Shown here: positions 27,170-36,180 of the stretch, piece after piece
Numbering within the stretch: position 1 is the stretch's first letter
Layout of the letters: every line of letters starts with the position of its first letter
Assembly (NCBI GenBank): GCA_905182095.1
Contig: CAJJAQ010000105.1
Span: 1 to 53,677 of the forward strand
Length of the DNA stretch: 53,677 nucleotides
Direction of reading: 5' to 3'
Origin: an uncultured Pseudomonadales bacterium
GTDB taxonomy: Bacteria > Pseudomonadota > Gammaproteobacteria > Pseudomonadales > Azotimanducaceae
The notes under the pieces: generated by a model
What the model saw: the letters and a program-made list of their open reading frames with translations, nothing else
What the model was told of the DNA's origin: nothing
The model's database searches: none
Program-made: the position numbers and the translations under genes

Positions 27170-28429
27170 CTACCACTTCTCTGGTAATTTTTTTGCCACA
27201 AGTTGGTTTTTCAAAGACACATACACGGGCAAACCATTCTTGTACACCGGGTGATCTTCGCCCGCTATCAATGGCGCCAGATATTTACGCGCCCGAGGTG
27301 TAATACCAAAGCCATCTTTGCTGATGTAACTCTTGGGCATAAATTTTTCCACATTCGCCACTTTAGCAAGTTTGGCTTCGCCGATCTTCCACTTATACGG
27401 GCTGTCACTGGTGCGAACAATTATTGGCATAACCGCCGTTTTACCTGCCAATGCAAAATCTACCGCCGCTTTACCCAAGGCGTAGGCCTGTTCAACATCT
27501 GTCGCCGAGGCAATATGACGCGCAGAACGCTGTAGATAATCAGCTACTGCCCAATGAAATTTATAGCCCAACTTGTCTTTAATCATTGTGGCAATAGTGG
27601 GCGCAACACCACCCAACTGGGCGTGGCCAAAGGCATCTTTACCGCCGCCAGATTCACCAATAAAGGTACCGTCTGCGAAGCGAGCGCCTTCTGAAACCAC
27701 AATCACGCAGTAACCTTTAGCTGTCACTGTTTCCTTTACCTTGCGCAAAAAAGCCTGCTTCTGAAACGGCACTTCTGGCAGCAGAATAATATGTGGCGCA
27801 TCGCCATCGTTGGATTGGGCCAACGCGCTGGCTGCTGCGATCCATCCTGCGTGGCGCCCCATCACTTCCAAGACAAAAACCTTGGTGGAAGATTCACACA
27901 TGGAGGCAACATCTAGAGCGGCTTCTCTCGTTGAGGTAGCCACATACTTGGCTACCGAGCCAAAACCCGGACAACAGTCAGTAAATGGCAGGTCGTTATC
28001 TACAGTCTTAGGAATGCCAATGCACTGCAAAGGGTACTTTCTTTGCCGGCTGACCTGAGCCATTTTATTGGCAGTGTCCTGAGAATCACCGCCGCCATTG
28101 TAAAAAAAGTAGCGAATGTTATGCGCGCTGAATACATCAATCAGGCGGTTATATTCCCGAGCGTCTTCCTCAGGAGATTTAAGTTTGAATCTGCAAGACC
28201 CGAAAGCGCCTCCTGGCGTGCTGCGCAAACCAGCAATGTCCTTTTTCGATTCTTTCGAGGTGTCAATCAACTCTTCCTGCAGCGCGCCAATAATGCCATT
28301 ACGGCCGGCGTAGACCTTACCAATCACATCCTTGTGAGCTCTTGCTGTCTCCAAAACACCACATGCGGATGCGTTAATTACAGCGGTGACCCCACCAGAT
28401 TGGGCATAAAACGCGTTAGGTTTGGGCAT
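27170..28429 (-). CDS. pfp: Pyrophosphate-dependent phosphofructokinase
   Basis: The 419-residue enzyme interconverts fructose 6-phosphate and fructose 1,6-bisphosphate using PPi. In the active-site loops GGGDSQDTA and GIPKTVDNDLPFTD, the small Gly of ATP-type enzymes (E. coli Gly104 and Gly124) aligns with Asp and Lys, the accepted PPi signature. VMGRHAGWIAA is the substrate-binding helix. The length fits the long PPi-type clade. A PPi enzyme allows reversible glycolysis and links to the nearby hppA and ppa. It is convergent with ppa, with a GATGCCG/CGGCATC inverted repeat (27010-27033) between them. Confidence 0.93.
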   Translation of the reverse strand: MPKPNAFYAQSGGVTAVINASACGVLETARAHKDVIGKVYAGRNGIIGALQEELIDTSKESKKDIAGLRSTPGGAFGSCRFKLKSPEEDAREYNRLIDVFSAHNIRYFFYNGGGDSQDTANKMAQVSRQRKYPLQCIGIPKTVDNDLPFTDCCPGFGSVAKYVATSTREAALDVASMCESSTKVFVLEVMGRHAGWIAAASALAQSNDGDAPHIILLPEVPFQKQAFLRKVKETVTAKGYCVIVVSEGARFADGTFIGESGGGKDAFGHAQLGGVAPTIATMIKDKLGYKFHWAVADYLQRSARHIASATDVEQAYALGKAAVDFALAGKTAVMPIIVRTSDSPYKWKIGEAKLAKVANVEKFMPKSYISKDGFGITPRARKYLAPLIAGEDHPVYKNGLPVYVSLKNQLVAKKLPEKW

Positions 28430-28521
28430 CTAAAATCCAAAAAGTTAATCGATGAAGCCAATTGTCCGCGAACCAGCAAATTTGTGCGACAATTTCCCGC
28501 ATTAAAACTAAGAAAAATACA

Positions 28522-29025
28522 ATGCAGGCACTTTTTTCTATCTTTTGGCGCATAACCAGCCTTCAAGCAGGACCAGAAACGGTACCGGCGAGCAGTAACT
28601 TGCTGGCCTTGGTTACCATAAGCAACATCATCGTCAGTTTAGCTATTTCTTTGGCTCTGGGAGATAAAGCTTTTTTCACCGTTGCGGCGACAATAGTTAT
28701 AAATCTAGCGGCGTTATCACTGATTATGGCTGGTCTACTCGCCATGGTCGGCAAGTCCGCAAGGCTTAGCCAAACCTTGACCGCCTATTTTGGGTGCGAC
28801 TTGTTACTTAATGTATTTGTCGCCATTGCCATTAGTCTGTCTAAGCTAGCCGGGGTAGATTTACTCAATAACATTGCTCTCATAATCCTTGTTTGGAGTG
28901 TTGCAGTATTCGGCTTTATCTTAAGCCGAGCGCTCGAAGTGCATATGATCCTAGGCAGCGTTTTAGCCCTAGTATTAATCATACTGACCTTCTCAATAAG
29001 CCAAATCGCTATCGGCAACAGCTAA
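28522..29025 (+). CDS. Four-helix membrane protein of unknown function beside mpl
   Basis: The 167-residue product is almost entirely hydrophobic, with segments about LLALVTISNIIVSLAISLAL, AATIVINLAALSLIMAGLLA, LLLNVFVAIAISL and IALIILVWSVAVFGFILS. The amphipathic N-terminus MQALFSIFWRITSLQAGPETVPAS looks like the shared start of homologs found before mpl. Function is unknown. The ATG at 28522 is used; a TTG at 28462 would add 20 residues of non-matching sequence. It is divergent from pfp and 76 bases before mpl. Confidence 0.65.
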   Translation: MQALFSIFWRITSLQAGPETVPASSNLLALVTISNIIVSLAISLALGDKAFFTVAATIVINLAALSLIMAGLLAMVGKSARLSQTLTAYFGCDLLLNVFVAIAISLSKLAGVDLLNNIALIILVWSVAVFGFILSRALEVHMILGSVLALVLIILTFSISQIAIGNS

Positions 29026-29101
29026 GACAGTAGTTGAAATTGAACAAACTAGATTACACTTCGAACTCTGCATACCTGACATCTTTGGAAGCAAAAAAGA
29101 T

Positions 29102-30547
29102 ATGAAACAAAGTCTCTATTTCCTAGGCATCGGTGGCACGCTTATGGGCAGTTTGGCTCTATTGGCAAAAGAAATGGGCTACAAAGTCAGTGGCAGCGAC
29201 AACGCCATTTATCCACCTATGTCAGACCAGCTGGCCGCAGCAAAGATAGAGGTTCATGAAGGCTTTTCACCAGCACACTTAGAGCCAATTCCAGATCAAA
29301 TCATTATAGGTAATGCCAACTTACCCCGCGGTAACGAAGCGATAGAGTTCATTTTAGACAAGGGCTTACCGTATACCTCTGGCGCCGAGTGGTTGGGCAA
29401 CACGGTACTGAAAAACCGTTGGGTGCTGGCGGTTGCAGGTACACACGGCAAGACAACTACGGCCAGCCTATTAGCCTGGATACTAGAGTACGCAGGGCTA
29501 AAGCCAGGGTTTCTAATCGGCGGCGCGCCGGGCAACTTTGACCAGTCAGCACGCTTGGGAGAAACCCCGTTTTTTGTTGTCGAGGCTGACGAATACGACA
29601 CCAGCTACTTTGATCGACGCTCCAAGTTTGTGCACTACAAGCCACGCACACTCGTGTTGAATAACCTTGAGTTTGATCATGCGGATATTTTTCCTGATAT
29701 CAGCGCAATCCAAGACCAATTTCATTTACTCATGCGCACAGTGCCCAAAGAGGGCTTGGTCATCGCGCCGGGTGCCAGCGAACAAATCAACGAAGTGTTG
29801 GGTAGAGGATGTTGGACCCCAGTCAGCCGCATCGGGCAAAAAACCAGCAAGAAAGAGTTTGAGCTAGATAATGGCGACACTTGGACCGTGGCAGATGCCG
29901 AAGCGGACGGCAGCGCATTCGCTGTGCTGCTCAACGAAAAAGTACAGGGGCGTGTCAGTTGGCCGCTGATCGGTGAGCACAATATGGACAACGCCTTAAA
30001 TGCCATAGCAGCCGCTCGTCATGTTGGCGTAACGGCGGATATATGCATCCAAGCGTTGGCAGAATTTAAAGGCGTAAAACGCCGCCTGGAAGTGATTTTC
30101 GAAAACGATCATACCGTCGTCTATGACGATTTCGCCCACCACCCCACAGCCATACGTACAACGCTGCAAGGTTTGCGCAAGCAAGTTGGCAACGAAGAAA
30201 TTTTAGCGATCATAGAACCACGCACTCACACCATGTCTCTGGGTACATTGAGTAACGACCTTTGCGTATGCTGCGCCGCTGCTGACCAAGTGATTTGGTT
30301 TCGCGGTGAGAACATAAAGTGGGATCTAGGCGAAATCATCAACAACTGCGTGGTACCGGCAAAAATGGCCAACAGCGTGCCAAATCTAGTGAAAGATATC
30401 GTTAAAAGTACGCCCAAAAAAGGACAGCGCAAACGCCACGTTGTGATTATGAGTAATGGCTCATTTGGCGGCATCTACAAATTACTCATAGCGGCACTGA
30501 GTGCAATTGATAGCACTACTGATAGCACTACTGATAGCGCAAAATAA
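29102..30547 (+). CDS. mpl: UDP-MurNAc:L-Ala-gamma-D-Glu-meso-DAP ligase
   Basis: The 481-residue Mur-ligase-fold enzyme reattaches the recycled murein tripeptide to UDP-MurNAc. Signatures are YFLGIGGTLMGSLALLAKEMG, the P-loop AGTHGKTTTAS, VEADEYDTSYFD and DDFAHHPTAI. The Mpl-type WLGNTV and LVLNNLEFDHADIF distinguish it from MurC. The C-terminus carries two 12-base repeats giving STTDSTTDSAK, a recent slippage-type extension. With murU and the amgK end at the left edge, two routes of peptidoglycan recycling are represented in the window. Confidence 0.96.
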   Translation: MKQSLYFLGIGGTLMGSLALLAKEMGYKVSGSDNAIYPPMSDQLAAAKIEVHEGFSPAHLEPIPDQIIIGNANLPRGNEAIEFILDKGLPYTSGAEWLGNTVLKNRWVLAVAGTHGKTTTASLLAWILEYAGLKPGFLIGGAPGNFDQSARLGETPFFVVEADEYDTSYFDRRSKFVHYKPRTLVLNNLEFDHADIFPDISAIQDQFHLLMRTVPKEGLVIAPGASEQINEVLGRGCWTPVSRIGQKTSKKEFELDNGDTWTVADAEADGSAFAVLLNEKVQGRVSWPLIGEHNMDNALNAIAAARHVGVTADICIQALAEFKGVKRRLEVIFENDHTVVYDDFAHHPTAIRTTLQGLRKQVGNEEILAIIEPRTHTMSLGTLSNDLCVCCAAADQVIWFRGENIKWDLGEIINNCVVPAKMANSVPNLVKDIVKSTPKKGQRKRHVVIMSNGSFGGIYKLLIAALSAIDSTTDSTTDSAK

Positions 30548-30616
30548 GCGGCGAAAATCCAAGTCAAATTCCAATATACAACTCAGTACAACAATGAAAT
30601 CGGGAGAGAATTTTCA

Positions 30617-31573
30617 ATGATTGAAGCAAGCAAAAAAATGGCTTTAGCACTGGCCCTAACCTTCACACTCGGCAGTTTATCCACACCTGCGATGGCAGAA
30701 GATAATTGGTATCCCTCAAAGTATGGTGCAGATGACACCTTGGGTGCCATGAATGAGCTTTCCGACGAAAAAACCAAACTCGCAGCACAACTAGTTAAAA
30801 CAGGTAAAACCTATGCGTTAGCAGTTGAAACCGGTCCTAAATCGCCAGCGTACCCGCCGCGCAGCTACTCAATGACCATTCTGCAATTAGATGACGGCAT
30901 GGGCACGCCACTGGGCAGCAACAAAGCCACAGGCAACGACGATCTCATGCATATCTGGATGGGTATCGGCAGCCAAATTGACGGTTTAGGTCACATGGGT
31001 GTCAATCACCAATACTACAACGGTCACATGGCCAGCGACTTTGTCACGCCCTCAGGTCTGAGCAAATTGTCTATAGACCGGTTACCCCCGGTCGCGACCA
31101 GAGGTGTGCTGTTAGACATAGCCAAGCTAATGAAAACAGATATTTTGCCAGCGGGTACCGCCTTTAACAAAGCAGAAATCGACGCAGCAGCGAAAGCAGC
31201 CGGCATCACCATAGAAGCTGGCGACGTCGTACTGTTCCACACCGGCTGGCTTAATGTCATGGACAGTGATCCAGAAGCATTTATGGCAAGTGCGCCGGGA
31301 CTGGGTTTAGAAGGTGCGCGCTACTTAGCCAGTTTAGGTGTTGTGGCCATAGGCGCAGACACTTGGGCACTAGAGGTACTACCTTCTGAAGACGCCACTA
31401 TGCTGTTCCCTGTACACCCAGAGCTGCTGGCCAAAAACGGCATCTATATATTAGAAAATATGGATACCCGAGCGCTGGCCGCAGACAACGCCAACGAGTT
31501 CCTCTTTGTTTTGGGCACGCCTAGGTTTGTCGGCGCTGTACAAGCAGTAATTAACCCCGTTGCGATCCGCTAG
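30617..31573 (+). CDS. Secreted cyclase-family (kynurenine-formamidase fold) protein
   Basis: The 318-residue product has a signal peptide (ALALALTFTLGSLSTPAMAEDN, cleavage after AMA). The mature protein is of the metal-dependent cyclase family. The HxGTHxD signature is altered to GSQIDGLGHMG, keeping Asp and a later His, as in a subgroup of these proteins. VVLFHTGW and the late ADTWALEVLP segment are family-like. Substrate is unknown, possibly an amide or lactone in the periplasm. GGGAG precedes the ATG. The next frame opens directly after its stop. Confidence 0.78.
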   Translation: MIEASKKMALALALTFTLGSLSTPAMAEDNWYPSKYGADDTLGAMNELSDEKTKLAAQLVKTGKTYALAVETGPKSPAYPPRSYSMTILQLDDGMGTPLGSNKATGNDDLMHIWMGIGSQIDGLGHMGVNHQYYNGHMASDFVTPSGLSKLSIDRLPPVATRGVLLDIAKLMKTDILPAGTAFNKAEIDAAAKAAGITIEAGDVVLFHTGWLNVMDSDPEAFMASAPGLGLEGARYLASLGVVAIGADTWALEVLPSEDATMLFPVHPELLAKNGIYILENMDTRALAADNANEFLFVLGTPRFVGAVQAVINPVAIR

Positions 31574-31897
31574 GTGAAACTAACTATTGATGAGCCAGAA
31601 GCAATAAGAGAATTCGCCTACGCCCAGGGTTGGTTGCCGCGAGGCGTGGAAGTCACACGCCTAGAGACAGCTGACACCAGCGCAACTACCTGTCTGCGCG
31701 GCTATCTGAGCAATGAAACCACATTGGTCTTCAAGCAAGCAGATGGGCCCAGCGACACGCACGCAAGCTTCATGGCAATGGTCGAGGCTGCCAACGAACT
31801 GCATCACCAAGAAGGCGAACAGCCCGTACTCTTAGGTTATGCAGAGGAAGAGAAAATTCTGTGCATGCGAGACATTGCACAAGAATCAACAAACTAA
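31574..31897 (+). CDS. Short kinase-like N-terminal fragment (APH fold)
   Basis: A 107-residue frame starts with GTG immediately after the cyclase stop. Its pattern, a conserved core with LSNETTLVFKQAD, then LGYAEEEKILCMRDIAQ, resembles the N-lobe of aminoglycoside-phosphotransferase-like kinases (lysine strand, then hinge). The C-lobe with catalytic HxD is absent, because the frame ends and a new gene follows. It may be a truncated gene or a small protein. Function is unassigned. It could be translationally coupled to the cyclase. Confidence 0.45.
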   Translation: MKLTIDEPEAIREFAYAQGWLPRGVEVTRLETADTSATTCLRGYLSNETTLVFKQADGPSDTHASFMAMVEAANELHHQEGEQPVLLGYAEEEKILCMRDIAQESTN

Positions 31898-31933
31898 CCG
31901 AGCCAGTGACAGTTCACTAGGGGGAGAAAATAA

Positions 31934-32713
31934 GTGTTAGAGAAAAAAAGAATAGTTATTACCGGTGCCGGTAGCGGTATTGGACGCGCCACGAGCAAAT
32001 TGGCTGCCGGATATGGCGCCCAAGTAGTCTGTGTAGATCTTACCGACGGTGTCGAAGAAACCGTGGCGGAAATCACCCAAGCCGGTGGCACCGCTATAGC
32101 AGTAAAAGCAGATGTCAGCGATGAATCCGCAGTAATCAACTTTGTCGAAAAGTGCCTTACCGAATATGGCGGCATCGACGGCATTTATGCCAACGCTGGG
32201 GTTTCCGGTGGACGCAAAAGCCTTACCGAACTCACCGTGGAAGATTGGCAACGTACCTTAGCTGTGAATACCATTGGTGTGTTTTTGGCGGTGAAACACT
32301 CGGTCCCGCATTTTGTTAAGCAAGGTAGCGGTGCCATCGTCTGCACAGCATCCGTGGCAGCACTGCGCGCCAATGCTGGCGGCGTAGACTATTCAGCCAG
32401 TAAAGCCGGCGTGGTTAGCATCGTGCAAACTGTTGCTTACCAAACCTATGGCACTGGAGTGCGCATTAACGCTGTTTGCCCAGGTCTAATTGAAACCGGC
32501 ATGACTAAACCGACATTTGACCTAGCAAGAGAAAAAGGCAAAGAAGAGAAAATTGGCCAAATTAATCCGGCTAAGCGCTCTGGCCTGCCTAGCGAGATTG
32601 GCGAAATGGCCTGTTTCCTACTCAGCGACCGAGCCTCTTATGTGAATGGCCAAGCAGTGCCCGTAGATGGCGGCTTATCCGCGTCCCACCCATGGGTGTT
32701 CCCGCGCAGCTAA
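31934..32713 (+). CDS. SDR-family oxidoreductase
   Basis: The 259-residue classical short-chain dehydrogenase has the cofactor loop ITGAGSGIGRATS, an Asp after strand 2 (CVDLTD) that favours NAD, NAG in YANAGVSGG, the catalytic Ser in VCTASVAAL, YSASK (Tyr and Lys) and PGLIETGMT. The substrate is unknown. The GTG start has GGGGAG about eight bases upstream, stronger than any downstream start. An intrinsic terminator follows the gene at about 32807. Confidence 0.88.
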   Translation: MLEKKRIVITGAGSGIGRATSKLAAGYGAQVVCVDLTDGVEETVAEITQAGGTAIAVKADVSDESAVINFVEKCLTEYGGIDGIYANAGVSGGRKSLTELTVEDWQRTLAVNTIGVFLAVKHSVPHFVKQGSGAIVCTASVAALRANAGGVDYSASKAGVVSIVQTVAYQTYGTGVRINAVCPGLIETGMTKPTFDLAREKGKEEKIGQINPAKRSGLPSEIGEMACFLLSDRASYVNGQAVPVDGGLSASHPWVFPRS

Positions 32714-32806
32714 GTCTTTGGTGCTGGGCAAAGTGCTAGGCAAAGTGCCGAGAAAAACCCCAGCGCCAAAATCAGCCCCCAAACCCAGCTCAAAAAAAGA
32801 CAAAAA

Positions 32807-32833
32807 AAAGGCCGCAAAAATTGCGGCCTTTTA
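32807..32833. terminator. Bidirectional intrinsic terminator between SDR and acyl-CoA dehydrogenase
   Basis: AAAGGCCGCAA and TTGCGGCCTTT form an 11-base-pair stem with a three-base loop. It is preceded by a run of A and followed by TT, so it can serve both converging genes. Confidence 0.92.
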
Positions 32834-32851
32834 ATTCGAGCCATGGCTATC

Positions 32852-34633
32852 TTAGCCTGGGCTGAACAATGCCTGGGGCATTTCCATAACTGCATCAGCT
32901 TCTGCTTCAATACTACGCTCCAAACCTAAGGTCTTCGGCAACAGGCGATCATAGAAATAACGTGCTGTGGCTCTCTTCGCCACACCAAAATCATCAGCCG
33001 GAGCACGACTCGCCATTAACGCCCAAACCCATGCACACATGGTCATGCCAACCATGTCTAAGAAATCTACTGATACCGCACCCGGCAGGTGAGGGTCATT
33101 TTTGCCACGGGCTACAACAGACTGAGTGGATCTCGCTAAACGATCACAGGCCTCTATCAGTTGACCCTTGTAGGCTTCGTCGACATCAGTAGCTTTCATG
33201 TCTTCAAGCAGCTCCAACATTAAGCTTCCACCATCACGCATAATTTTACGACCAACCAAATCTAATGCTTGAATGCCATTGGCACCTTCATAAATTTGAC
33301 CAATTCGCGCATCACGTACAATTTGCTCCATACCCCATTCTTTAATGAAGCCGTGGCCACCTAGAACTTGCTGGCCCATCACGGCACCGTCTAAGCCTTT
33401 ATCGGTCAAAAACGCTTTCACAACAGGCGTCAACAATTCACTGATACGACCTGCACGCTCGTTATTGTTGTACTTGGCTTCATCTAACTGAATGCCCACA
33501 TAAAGGGCGAATGCTCTACAGCCTTCAGCGTAAGCGCGCTGAGTCAGCAACATACGCCGAACGTCGGGGTGTACAAGAATAGAGTCAGCTACAGCATCAG
33601 GGTTTTGTGGACCAGTCACAGATCTACCTTGAATACGGTCTCGGGCGTAGCGCGCAGAAAGCTGGTATGCAAGATCAGCAGAGCCTAAACCTTGCAAGCC
33701 CACACTCAGCCGCTCGTAGTTCATCATGGTGAACATACCAGCCAAACCCTGATGTTCTTCTCCTAACAAAAAGCCTTTCGCGCCATCGTAGTTAATCACC
33801 GAAGTGGCGCTGCCACGTATGCCCATTTTATGTTCCAAAGAACCACTGGCCATGGTATTGCGTTGGCCCGGCTTACCGTCGGCATCAGGTAAAAATTTCG
33901 GCACAATAAACAGCGAAATACCTTTGCTGCCCGCAGGGCCGTCAGGAATACGCGCTAGGGTCAGGTGGACAATATTATCCACCAAATCGTGCTCACCACC
34001 GGTGATAAAAATCTTTGTGCCGGTGATGCTGTAGGAGCCATCCGCTTGAGGCTCGGCCTTAGTGCGCATAATGCCAAGGTCCGTACCCGAGTGAGCTTCG
34101 GTCAAGGCCATAGCCCCGGTCCACTCACCCGAATAAAGTTTTTCTAGGTATGTCTGTTTTTGCTCGGCACTGCCATGAGCGTCCAAGCACAGGCAGGTAC
34201 CTACCGTCAGCGTGCCGTACAAATACAAACTACTGTTGGCTGCCCAAAACATTTCTTCCACCAAACAGCCCAAACTCTTAGGCATACCCTGACCGCCAAA
34301 AGCCGGGTTACCCGACAAGCCTAGCCATCCGCCTTGAGTGAGTTCACGAAAGCCTTCTTTGAACCCCGGAGGCGTTGTCACTTCGCCATCATTCCACTGG
34401 CAGCCGTGGGTATCGCCAATCTCATTTAGCGGCGCCAAAACTTGGGACGCCACCCGGCCACTCTCAGCTAAAATGGCTTTGGCCAAATCTGGCGTTAAAC
34501 CGTCAAATGCCTCAATCTGAGCCCAGCTTTCATCTGCGTGAAATACATCAAAGAGCAAAAATGCCGCGTCCTTGTCTTGTGCTTGATAATCCAACGTAAA
34601 ATCCTTTTTGGTTAAGCGCTTGAGTCTAGTCAT
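32852..34633 (-). CDS. Acyl-CoA dehydrogenase, long (DmdC/FadE type)
   Basis: The 593-residue flavoprotein is of the subgroup with a C-terminal extra helical domain of about 150 residues (KIMRDGGSLMLELLEDMKAT to the end). It has FAD/substrate elements MALTEAHSGTDLGIMRTKA, ITGTKIFITGGEHDL, NYERLSVG and a C-terminal IYEGANGIQALDLVGRK carrying a likely catalytic Glu. The start DYQAQDKDAAFLLFDVF is typical. Members act on fatty acyl-CoA or methylthiopropionyl-CoA; the substrate is not decidable. It shares its terminator with the convergent SDR. Confidence 0.9.
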   Translation of the reverse strand: MTRLKRLTKKDFTLDYQAQDKDAAFLLFDVFHADESWAQIEAFDGLTPDLAKAILAESGRVASQVLAPLNEIGDTHGCQWNDGEVTTPPGFKEGFRELTQGGWLGLSGNPAFGGQGMPKSLGCLVEEMFWAANSSLYLYGTLTVGTCLCLDAHGSAEQKQTYLEKLYSGEWTGAMALTEAHSGTDLGIMRTKAEPQADGSYSITGTKIFITGGEHDLVDNIVHLTLARIPDGPAGSKGISLFIVPKFLPDADGKPGQRNTMASGSLEHKMGIRGSATSVINYDGAKGFLLGEEHQGLAGMFTMMNYERLSVGLQGLGSADLAYQLSARYARDRIQGRSVTGPQNPDAVADSILVHPDVRRMLLTQRAYAEGCRAFALYVGIQLDEAKYNNNERAGRISELLTPVVKAFLTDKGLDGAVMGQQVLGGHGFIKEWGMEQIVRDARIGQIYEGANGIQALDLVGRKIMRDGGSLMLELLEDMKATDVDEAYKGQLIEACDRLARSTQSVVARGKNDPHLPGAVSVDFLDMVGMTMCAWVWALMASRAPADDFGVAKRATARYFYDRLLPKTLGLERSIEAEADAVMEMPQALFSPG

Positions 34634-34690
34634 GTGGTCCTTTACGTACTAATCTTTTTTCATAATTAATTCAGATAAGTATTAGACATC

Positions 34691-34729
34691 AGCCTATTTC
34701 ACCAGTCTATTTCACCAGCCTATTTCATC
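34691..34729. repeat. Three 13-base direct repeats
   Basis: AGCCTATTTCACC, AGTCTATTTCACC and AGCCTATTTCATC follow each other exactly, with the next base group starting AGTCC. They lie upstream of both the acyl-CoA dehydrogenase and the small gene at 34777, and are probably a slippage product. Confidence 0.8.
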
Positions 34730-34776
34730 AGTCCAAGATACACACTCACTGGGGCATCGAAAATTTAGCCTTTGGT

Positions 34777-35106
34777 ATGAACGTAATAGAAATCATACAA
34801 CGACTTGGCGAGCCTGAAAAAACCAGAGAAGTTTATGGAGGCGAACTAGAATTGCTTTACCAAAACACCATTTTTCGATTTATCGATACCCGGTTTGTGG
34901 AATGCACGCTGCCCGATCCAGGGCCAGTAATTATTGACCAAATACCCGTCTTAAACTTATTCGAATGGCTGTCAGGGTTATACGACATAGTAGATCGTGC
35001 GCGCTTCAGAGTTTCAGTCAATACCAGGATCGCCTATGACTACACCGACCCCAGTTCTGGCTCAGTTATCCTTTTTCAACCCGGCCATTGGGATGGACAG
35101 CTCTAA
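34777..35106 (+). CDS. Hypothetical protein, 109 aa
   Basis: The ATG-initiated product begins MNVIEIIQRLGEPEKTREV. It has no signal peptide, no membrane segment and no motif that I recognise. Charge and hydrophobicity patterns look like a folded soluble protein with beta-strand character. A 230-base stretch with nothing recognisable separates it from comF. Codon use is like that of its neighbours, which supports a real gene. Confidence 0.5.
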   Translation: MNVIEIIQRLGEPEKTREVYGGELELLYQNTIFRFIDTRFVECTLPDPGPVIIDQIPVLNLFEWLSGLYDIVDRARFRVSVNTRIAYDYTDPSSGSVILFQPGHWDGQL

Positions 35107-35339
35107 CCTAGCCTAATCTGCAGCAATTACCCGTCGGTATTTTACCCGCTGCTAGTTAAACCGCGCTCGGTAAGCGATCAAGCAAACACCTACAAATTAG
35201 CAGTGACTATAGGCAATTTGTGGCTCCAAACACTTACAGAAAACTCACAAAAAGTGCGTTACAACCTAGCGAATGACGCTATTGCGTAAGGCGACCACAA
35301 AGCAAAAAAATCAACAGCCTAGCCAGTGAGGAGCCCAAC

Positions 35340-36086
35340 ATGTACCGATTTTCTCAGGCAAAGGGTCTTAGCCAAGCTGTTGTCAGCGCCGCTTATAACG
35401 CCCTACTGCCAGATACTTGCGTGCTGTGTGAGCAAATACTCAAACACCCACAACCAGATCACCTATGCCCTTATTGCCGTTTGGCTCTGCCCTATAACCT
35501 CATTTCCTGCATCACTTGTGCTATGCCGCTGCAATCAACAGCAACGAGTTATTGCGGCCCTTGTATAACCAAACCTCTAGCTGACCAAGCCTTGGTACCG
35601 CTACTGCATCAAAGGGAAGCGGCCTACCTACTGCACAGATTCAAGTTTCAAAAAAGCCTGCGCGAAGGCCAAGCTCTGGCTCAAGCAATGCTGCAAATGA
35701 TTAACACTATGCACGCGGCGGGCCAGCCGCTACCTCAATGCCTAATCCCTACACCAACCTCTTGGCAACAACGTCTGCTAAAAGGTTTTGACCATGCACA
35801 AATACTTACAAGACTGCTGAGCAAGGAAGCGAACATCCCAGTCAAAGCCCACTTACTAAAGCGCAATTATGGCCCCCCACAACGGCAAAAGACCCGCGCG
35901 CAACGCCTTAAGTTGGCGCACAGCACCTATACACTTCGCCAACCTGGCAAAAGAATAAATTACCAACATGTAGCTGTGGTAGATGACGTACTCACCACGG
36001 GCACAACTGCTCGACACATTGTGCAGTTACTGCGCAAAGCCGGGGTGGAGCGGGTAGATTTATGGTGTGCCACCAGGGCAACCTAG
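35340..36086 (+). CDS. comF: ComF family phosphoribosyltransferase-like protein
   Basis: The 248-residue protein has an N-terminal zinc-finger-like region with CVLC, CPYC, CITC and CGPC pairs. A phosphoribosyltransferase domain follows whose PRPP loop reads VAVVDDVLTTGTTA. ComF members take part in DNA uptake and natural transformation, though the exact role is unclear. GAGG precedes the ATG. In pseudomonads comF is next to bioB, which is not present here. Confidence 0.9.
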   Translation: MYRFSQAKGLSQAVVSAAYNALLPDTCVLCEQILKHPQPDHLCPYCRLALPYNLISCITCAMPLQSTATSYCGPCITKPLADQALVPLLHQREAAYLLHRFKFQKSLREGQALAQAMLQMINTMHAAGQPLPQCLIPTPTSWQQRLLKGFDHAQILTRLLSKEANIPVKAHLLKRNYGPPQRQKTRAQRLKLAHSTYTLRQPGKRINYQHVAVVDDVLTTGTTARHIVQLLRKAGVERVDLWCATRAT

Positions 36087-36180
36087 CGGTGGACGCAAAT
36101 AACCCAAGATTAAGGCAGCGCGCCAGCGACAAAACCAGTTAATGGTTCGGAATAGTCGAACTGACTGTTACAGTGCGCTC

